A stretch of DNA of 64,000 nt from Clonostachys chloroleuca (lineage: Eukaryota; Ascomycota; Sordariomycetes; Hypocreales; Bionectriaceae). Position numbers and translations under genes: made by a program. Of this stretch, positions 57,445 to 64,000 are shown piece after piece; position 1 is the first letter of the stretch; every line of letters starts with the position of its first letter. The notes beneath the pieces were generated by a model. The model was not told the origin of the DNA, searched no databases, and was given only the letters and a program-made list of their open reading frames with translations. The stretch is taken from the NCBI GenBank assembly GCA_037952775.1, contig JBANAY010000003.1:9300001-9364000 (forward strand), written 5' to 3'.

Positions 57445-57993
57445 TCATGCAACGAGTCGTTGTAGGTCTGGACGCTCCTCAATCTCTTGAAGGATCTCCG
57501 TAAACTCTTCTTGGCCCCTCTGGCTCATTTCTTTGATATACGGTAATTGGTCCTTCAGCCAACCCATTTCCTGGCCAGCTTCAGGCAGCACCATACCACC
57601 CTCTCGAATGCACATCATTGGTGTCAAGGTAACCATCAAAAGTCTCTTTGGGTTCATTTCATGCCGGGCGCGACGCTGTTCGGCAGACTCTGTGCCCCCA
57701 TTGACTACCTCGTACCATGCATCCTCAATCTTGGCCGAGAGGGCGTCGAAGTCGGCCTTCTTGCGGGCAGGGGATATGCGCAGAATGCCGATGATACGGT
57801 TCGAGGTCAGCGTGGTGGGCTTTCCAGCCAGAAAGGATGTGCCGTCTCCGGCATCTTGGGGCAGAAATTTGACGTGGACGAAGAACGAAGGGGTGGTGAA
57901 GGCCGCGCAATGTAAGTCAGTAATTGATTGTGCCAAGGCCTGGCGCTGATCCTGTGTCAGGGGACACGAGTGGTGGATTTGGTAGAAGGGCAT
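57445..57993 (-). CDS. Tautomerase-superfamily protein
   Basis: The 182-residue protein starts MPFYQIHHS, so Pro becomes residue 1 after Met removal, the catalytic base of the tautomerase superfamily. The first half has CPLTQDQRQALAQSITDLHC and SFFVHVKFLPQ, as in the fungal putative oxalocrotonate-tautomerase-like family. Then come RIIGILRISPARKKADFDAL and the acidic helical C-terminal half (GWLKDQLPYIKEMSQ). The family isomerises keto/enol acids or dehalogenates. Specific substrate unknown. An upstream in-frame Met (MLSVK) exists, but the MPF start is favoured because the N-terminal Pro is needed for activity. Its 3' end faces the tRNA. Confidence 0.82.
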   Translation of the reverse strand: MPFYQIHHSCPLTQDQRQALAQSITDLHCAAFTTPSFFVHVKFLPQDAGDGTSFLAGKPTTLTSNRIIGILRISPARKKADFDALSAKIEDAWYEVVNGGTESAEQRRARHEMNPKRLLMVTLTPMMCIREGGMVLPEAGQEMGWLKDQLPYIKEMSQRGQEEFTEILQEIEERPDLQRLVA

Positions 57994-59396
57994 CTTGACA
58001 GACAGCACAGGCTGTGATGTTCGGAGGGTGATGGCAGAGAGGATAAGCCACGAATGTCAGCAGGAACCTGATCTAGCATACCCCGTGGCAGAGGGCGGGG
58101 TAATAGTCATCTGCCATCTGCAAAGACGCCTCGACCAGTGAGGTGATGGTTCCGTTCGGAGATGCGGAACGGGCATAACGTGACTGAGTTACGCCGTACC
58201 GCATCATTGATGACTACGACTGTAAGTTTCACAGCATCATCGTCCCTCCGAAGCCTCTAGAATTGCCAATTATAGGACCTATGAGTGCCCATGATCGAAA
58301 CATAGACAATCATGCGCGAAAGATGAGTGACATGGGGTGTGGAGGTGATACCTGGTTTAATGCTCTCCGCTAGAGACTGGCAATGATGTTGGGCTAGAAC
58401 AATGGATATAGGAAAGACATGAGATCGACTGTCGAAAAGATACCACTGCAATCGGATTTGGTAACCTCCATTGCACATGGGATCGGGGTTGATTCAACCG
58501 ACGAGCTGGATTTTAAGGCCGATGATGTCAAATTGTCTCTGGAGCTGTGGCGGATCACAAGTGTGACACATGACCCGTTGATATCCGAGTGGGATCAATT
58601 GAAAGCTGGAAAATTTCCGACCGCGAACTCTGTGTGCGCCTTTCAGCGTGTTGGGCACAGCTCGTACCATCGTCTGTTGTAACAGTTCGGTATGTGCATC
58701 ATCACAACAGAATGTAGGGCCAGGAAAGATGCTCATCTTAACGACGCTAAAGTTGCCAATATGGCAGCTCTTGCACGGCATATGGCCGCACATCCCGTCC
58801 AGCGGTGTGCAATGTCGCGGGCCAGCCTGCTCATCATGTCTGAGACCGCTACGGCCATAATGTCTGAAACGGGCTGGCGGAGGTTGGACGTGGCTGTCTA
58901 GAATGTCGGGCCTTTGGAATGTGCCAAGGCTGTGATGGGAGGACGAATCCAATAATGCAGAGACCTCCTAGAGCCAAACAAGGCGTACAAGTGAAACCCT
59001 GCGAATCAGGTAAGCACTTTCACAATCACTAATGGTGGAGGACAAGAACACCAACCTCAGATGTCTAATTCCTGAATCCCGCGGGGGCTGGCGGTGAGTG
59101 TTACCACGGACAGCCATTTTCGTTCAAAGAGGACTGAATCTCTACGACAATCAGACGCTTCCATCTACACACTAAATGTCCTGGATACTTTCCCTCGCTC
59201 CAAATATACACGAGCAATACTTATTCACTTACTCCCCGTACTCGGACCGACATCTAAGACAGAGTGAACGGCGGCCACCCGCACCCAATCTCACTTTAAT
59301 CAGCGCTCAAATGCTGTCTCGGTCGCTCATAAAAAGCGCCCTCAAGTAGCAGAAGGCGCAAGGAAGCGTCCAAAGGCTCGCCGTGCCTTTCAAACC
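57994..59396. other. 1.4 kb gap upstream of the metal ATPase
   Basis: Holds promoters of the tautomerase (minus) and the ATPase (plus). No gene seen; overlapping frames at 58,419-58,952 resemble nothing. Confidence 0.45.
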
Positions 59397-62048
59397 ATGG
59401 AGAAAGAATTGTTAGTACACGACAGCCACAACCACAAACATGATGACCACCACGACCACGACCACGACCATCACAACCAGAACCACTCGCATGATGATGA
59501 TGGGCATGCTAGTCGAAGCCATAGCCATGGAGGCTCCTGCTGCACCGACAAGACTACAGCAGTTCAGTACAACGAGCAAATAGACATGGAGAAGGCCACC
59601 GAACACGAGCTGGTCTCTATTGCCATTGCCGGTATGGACTGCACCAGTTGCGCTGATAAGCTGTCACGTATACTCGCTGCGATCCCTGGTGTCTCCCAGG
59701 CTCGGGTCAATTTCATTGCTGGCCGCGCCGATTTCACAATTGACAATAAGTTGACCACCGCCGATCAGGTTGTACGTTCAGCAGCGTATGGCTCCGGGTT
59801 CCGGCTAACCCGCATCCTCGGGGGCGAGTTCTTCATCGATGTCTATGTCGATCCCCAGAATGGCAAGGCGCTCGCCCGGGAGCCTCCGCAAGGAGTAGTG
59901 GATGTCCATGTTCTCGACAAGAAAACACTTCGCTTAGTGTATGATCCGAGAGTTATTGGCGCCAGGGCCCTGTTCAACTCAGTAGCTGCCAACACTCAGG
60001 GCCTGGCTCCTCCGCGCCCGGATAACCAGCTCGAAACCACCCGCCGTAGGCTGGTCGACCAGTCGATAAAGACAGCGCTTGCTGCTATTTTCACGATCCC
60101 GGTTCTTGTCCTAGCCTGGCGGCACGGCCTGGTTGAAGACGGAAAGAAGGCTATCGTTTCATTCGTCCTGGGTTCTGTTGTGCAAGCTATCGCCGTGCCC
60201 GAATTCTATCGCCCGGCTCTGTCGACTCTATTTTACAGCCATGTCGTCGAGATGGACATGCTCGTGGTTATCAGTATAACGGCCGCCTACGTCTATTCTG
60301 TTGTGGCTTTCGGTTTCAAGATGTCTGGCAAACCCCTCGGGAGCGACCTGTTCGAAACCAGCACGCTGCTCATCACGTTGATTCTCCTTGGCCGGCTCAT
60401 TGCCACAGTTGCCCGTGTAAGGGCCATTTCAGCGGTTTCAGTCAGATCAATGCAGCCAAATAAAGCCATTCTTGTAGAGAAAGGCCGTGATAGTGAAATT
60501 GATGCCAGACTTCTACAATATGGCGACCAATTTAGGCTCCTCCCTCACTCTCGTGTCCCCACGGATGGGACTGTGCTGGCAGGGTCGACTGAGGTAGACG
60601 AATCGATGCTCACTGGTGAACCGATTCCAGTTCTCAAGCAGACGGGGGACACTGTTATTGCTGGAACTGTGAACGGGAACGGCACGGTGCTCGTCCAGCT
60701 AGACCGGCTTCCAGGAAGGAATACGGTCACTGATATCGCACAGCTTGTGGACGAGGCCGCGAATTCCAAACCCAGGATCCAAGACTTGGCAAACAGAATA
60801 GCCGGCTGGTTTGTTCCAGCTGTCTCGAGTATAGCAGTGATCGTCCTGGCTGTGTGGCTTGGCATCGGCGTCAAGGTATTCCACCATAGGCCTGGACAAG
60901 CTGTGCTCGAAGCTGTCACCTACTTTGTTGCAACTTTGGCTGTAGCGTGTCCATGTGCCCTTGGGCTCGCTGTCCCAATGGTCCTCGTGGTTGCTGGTGG
61001 TATCGCTGCCCGCGGCGGTGTCGTGATCAAATCAGCGGAAACGACCGAAAGGGCCCGGAAAGTGACTGATATTATATTTGACAAAACGGGAACTATTACA
61101 GAGTGTGAGCTTGAGGTAGTTGATGAGAGGTATTTGACGAACGAGACCGAATGCGTTGCTGCTCTGGCCTTGGCCTTGGTCGCCAACGGCAAGCATCCTG
61201 TTTCTGCTGGAGTGGCTAAGCATCTCCTGACGATAGTCAAGGAGAAGGACTCAGCAAGCCTGCTGGAGCCATCTCATATTCGTACTATCCCTGGGGCAGG
61301 CATCGAAGCAAGTCTTGATGACAAGCTAGTGAGAGCTGGGAGTGCTCGATGGACCGGAACGGACTCACACCCTGCGGTCCAGGCCTTGGAGGGAGACGGG
61401 CTTACGACGTTTGTTATTACCGTGGAATCAGAGCCCCTGGCAGTTTTCGGTCTACGTACACAGATGCGGCCCGAAGCACGTCGAGTCATCAGCCAACTGC
61501 TGGCACGTGGTCTCAATGTGCATCTCGTGTCAGGAGACCAGGGGCTAGCTGTCAAAACCGTCGCCAGGGCCGTCGGGATCCCAGAAGAAAATGTTGCAGC
61601 CGAGTGCACACCGAAACAGAAGCGCGACTACGTGGCTTCGCTGATGCAAGACAATGGCCGCTATGTGGTATTCTGCGGCGACGGGACCAATGATGCAATT
61701 GCCGTCGCCCAAGCTCACGTTGGCATCCAGGTTGGGGGCTCACTGACAACCAGCGATGTGACCCAAACGGCCGCTGACGTTGTTATTCTCAACGGATTGG
61801 AAGGCGTGTTGTTTCTTCTCAACGTGAGCAAAGTGGCGTTCCGGCGAATGATCTTCAACTTTGTCTGGTCTGCCATCTACAATGTCTTTGCCATCACGAT
61901 GGCCAGTGGTGCGTGGGTGAAGTTCCGGATACCTCCGGCCTATGCAGGGCTCGGCGAATTCGTGAGCGTTCTGCCTGTGATTGCAGCTTCCGTGAGCATG
62001 TTGTTCCTTAACCTGAGGCCAGTTGCTGCAGGCCGCCGCGGCGGTTAG
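59397..62048 (+). CDS. P1B-type heavy-metal ATPase with His-rich N-terminus
   Basis: The intronless 883-residue pump begins with about fifteen His in the first 45 residues, alternating with Asp and Asn. One HMA metal-binding domain follows (GMDCTSC, Cys82 and Cys85). Transport signatures are TGEP near 403, the CPC ion-channel motif near 517, DKTGT with the phosphorylated Asp near 562, a KHPVS HP-motif and GDGTNDA near 760. The CPC and YN of helix 7 (AIYNVFAI) fit Cu+ transporters. Helix 8 reads VIAASVSML rather than the usual Met..Ser-Ser, so copper is likely but Cd/Zn is not excluded. It exports metal for detoxification or loading, similar to fungal CrpA/PcaA-type pumps. Confidence 0.9.
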   Translation: MEKELLVHDSHNHKHDDHHDHDHDHHNQNHSHDDDGHASRSHSHGGSCCTDKTTAVQYNEQIDMEKATEHELVSIAIAGMDCTSCADKLSRILAAIPGVSQARVNFIAGRADFTIDNKLTTADQVVRSAAYGSGFRLTRILGGEFFIDVYVDPQNGKALAREPPQGVVDVHVLDKKTLRLVYDPRVIGARALFNSVAANTQGLAPPRPDNQLETTRRRLVDQSIKTALAAIFTIPVLVLAWRHGLVEDGKKAIVSFVLGSVVQAIAVPEFYRPALSTLFYSHVVEMDMLVVISITAAYVYSVVAFGFKMSGKPLGSDLFETSTLLITLILLGRLIATVARVRAISAVSVRSMQPNKAILVEKGRDSEIDARLLQYGDQFRLLPHSRVPTDGTVLAGSTEVDESMLTGEPIPVLKQTGDTVIAGTVNGNGTVLVQLDRLPGRNTVTDIAQLVDEAANSKPRIQDLANRIAGWFVPAVSSIAVIVLAVWLGIGVKVFHHRPGQAVLEAVTYFVATLAVACPCALGLAVPMVLVVAGGIAARGGVVIKSAETTERARKVTDIIFDKTGTITECELEVVDERYLTNETECVAALALALVANGKHPVSAGVAKHLLTIVKEKDSASLLEPSHIRTIPGAGIEASLDDKLVRAGSARWTGTDSHPAVQALEGDGLTTFVITVESEPLAVFGLRTQMRPEARRVISQLLARGLNVHLVSGDQGLAVKTVARAVGIPEENVAAECTPKQKRDYVASLMQDNGRYVVFCGDGTNDAIAVAQAHVGIQVGGSLTTSDVTQTAADVVILNGLEGVLFLLNVSKVAFRRMIFNFVWSAIYNVFAITMASGAWVKFRIPPAYAGLGEFVSVLPVIAASVSMLFLNLRPVAAGRRGG

Positions 62049-62780
62049 CTACTCAAGGTCAGAACGTGTGGGGGTGTGACGGTTCCAAAATGTCTCTGAT
62101 TCAAAGAGACCCGTTCCGTGGACAATGATGAGTTTACGATATTCATGCCAGTAGCGAGTTGAGGCAATGCCACGGTATTGTTGATAGCTGATGGGCGAGG
62201 AGTCGCAGCAGGGCAGTGAGTGAAGCACAATACATGAGTGGCCCTTCTCAGTCAGCGGGCGACAGTTCTATTTATTTCTTAACATTTCGCATTTCATAAA
62301 ATCATATAACGAAAAACACGGGCGCACTAGTGAAAAGCTGTGTCTTGTGTTGATGACTCTGATTTATCGTTTATAACTTGGGAAGATGATTCAAATATTC
62401 TTAATAGAAGGCATTCCCTAAGTCAAACCTGGGATATTATTTTGTATCCTATGCTCCCTGAGAAATATTTACTCTAACACCGAAATTACAGGCGTAGGCA
62501 ACTCCCGTTGGTATGAACGTAGGAATATAGGTGGCGGGTTGCAAACGGATTAGAGCCGTGTGACGTTCCGGAAAACGAAACATATTCCTCTATCATTTGT
62601 CTCTAACCCCGAGAACAGGTTTAACTAATCCCACATCTAAAATACATTACCCATACATGTACTGGTGCTTGCTTATTCAGGAGAGTAGTGGTGCACAGTG
62701 CCATCTTTCTGGACACGGATTTTGGAAGGCCCTATAGGCTCCAAAGGAAGCTCCTCCTCGGCGCTGTGCTTGCGATATGC
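62049..62780. other. Intergenic region
   Basis: 3' regions of the ATPase and the convergent rhodopsin-domain gene. No gene seen. Confidence 0.5.
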
Positions 62781-64000
62781 CTATGCACCGGAATCTATGT
62801 CGCGGTGGCTGTCTGTCCATGGTCCTGAAGCTCCCTGTTCTGACTCGCTCACCTTAAACGCAGGACCAGAACCCTGCCTTCTTCCAGAATAAGAAGTCGA
62901 ACCGACCGTACCTGTACGATTCCTGAATAAGGGGCCTAGGGTGGGAGGGCAGGCACAGATGATGCTGAGGCCCAGCTGTACCATTGACCAAAAGAAAATG
63001 GTTGCATCGATGGCTAACATCAGAACAGTTAGAACTCCGCTGCCTCAAATCGCGATTTTCTTCCCCGCGTTGACGTGAATTCCGTACCTTTCTTTATTTC
63101 GACGAGACGTACAATGCTCGCAATACAAGTGCTATCGGAAATTAGTTGACCAGAATTAATGCGCACTCATAGCTGGGAGAGATAACAAACCTGGCGCCCA
63201 GCAGGAATATGCCCATTACTGAAAATCTCTTCCAGGTGCTCAACTTCAACTCTTGAACGGCAAAGACTGGGATCGACAGAATCAAGATATCGTAGAATAG
63301 GTTCGTCGATTCAAACGGGAGAAACACATAGGCTGTATGTATGCAGAGCTCGGGTGGGTTGTCGGTTGTCCAGCTGTCGACTGGGTTCTTGCACCTAAAT
63401 GCACAAAGAAATGTAAAGGCGATCGCCCATAGGACACAAATTCCCGAGACAATCGCTATGAATTTCTTGTTTCTTCTATTAACGCCGAAAATGTCCCAGA
63501 GAAGTGCCAGGATGCTGAACTTGACGATGACATAGTCGAAGGTAAATACAAGTTGGCTGATATAACTCATCTGGATATTTGAATGATGATTAGCGGACGA
63601 GCATTAATCTAATGTGTAATGTAACGACCTTGTAAAACTCCTGAAACCATATGATATGGGCGAGATCAGTTGGATCAGTTATCGGATGAGGCTTGAATAT
63701 ACTGTCGAAGGCTGTATTTCGAAGATCTATCTCGGACTTTGGTTAGTAACTATTCGTCTGTGCCCTGATTATAGTGATGGGCCTTAAAAAGGAGAAGCTT
63801 AGGATTTTGAAATATGGGCAAGGAATGTCTAACAGTTAAATATAATACCGGCTGCTGTAGTACTTAGTAAATATGAAAATAAATATAACCTATTGCTGAA
63901 ATACTAAAAGATACGGGCCTTAATCCGAGCATATACTCTCAAAAGCACCGCGATCATGATTAAGATAAGTATAATAATATTAATCGCCAGGACCAGCTTG
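62781..64000 (-). CDS. Rhodopsin-domain (PTH11/SAT4-like) membrane protein, 5' end outside window
   Basis: Readable exons on the minus strand are 62781-63013 (C-terminal tail), 63088-63131, 63191-63570 and one ending at 63,629. A further N-terminal helix (LVLAINIIILILIMIAVLL) is near 63,905-64,000 at the edge. Joined, they give a seven-helix membrane protein: VKFSILALLWDIFGV, WAIAFTFLCAFRCKNPV, IHTAYVFLPFESTNLFYDIL and CIASIVRLVEIKK. This matches the fungal rhodopsin-domain family, whose members include Pth11-like surface receptors. The start lies beyond base 64,000. Sequence near 63,780-63,950 is A/T-rich and exon limits there are unclear, so the 5' part may be damaged. The Cys-less, Ser/Gly-rich tail is cytosolic. 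Confidence 0.65.

Overview
The window reads as nuclear DNA of a filamentous ascomycete (Pezizomycotina, most like Aspergillus/Penicillium-type Eurotiomycetes). Genes carry short 50-85 bp introns with GT..AG ends, and the gene families (Zn2Cys6 regulator with a fungal_trans region, DHA1 and siderophore MFS carriers, RNase T2, CVNH lectin, PTH11-like rhodopsin domain) are typical of that group. The genus is inferred from protein style, not proven.

Bases 1 to about 14,770 are an extremely A+T-rich block, visibly saturated in TpA and without any open frame of 60 codons. It looks like a RIP-type mutated heterochromatic island. Through the decay one can still read two Ty3/gypsy chromodomain retrotransposons (reverse transcriptase, RNase H, integrase, chromodomain), two copies of an ~0.9 kb non-autonomous DNA element with 23-bp internal repeats (one inserted inside a reverse transcriptase), and a ~0.8 kb repeat pair. 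Composition changes abruptly near 14,770 and ordinary genes follow.

15-29 kb holds a small secreted peptide precursor, a CVNH-domain protein, secreted RNase T2, a tiny conserved three-exon gene, a two-HKD phospholipase-D-like protein, a decayed allantoate-permease-type MFS gene and an NmrA-like protein. 30-31 kb holds a second decayed gene. 31.8-38.7 kb is a compact set: glutathione transferase, Zn2Cys6 regulator, 2-oxoglutarate/Fe(II) dioxygenase and DHA1 efflux carrier, plausibly a small detoxification or metabolite cluster. 39-42 kb has a hypothetical protein and a Rei1-like zinc-finger protein.

44-62 kb is rich in metal handling: a siderophore transporter with an iron-regulator-like site upstream, a ZIP zinc transporter with a zinc-regulator-like site upstream, and a His-rich P1B metal-pumping ATPase. 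Between them lie a cupin/flavin amine oxidase pair divergent from one short promoter, a secreted phosphoglycerate-mutase-like protein lacking key catalytic residues, a stand-alone adenylation-domain enzyme, a tRNA-Ala(UGC) with an intron, and a tautomerase. The window ends inside a rhodopsin-domain membrane protein gene on the minus strand. Several long gene-poor gaps and two pseudogenes support an accessory, possibly subtelomeric, chromosome region.
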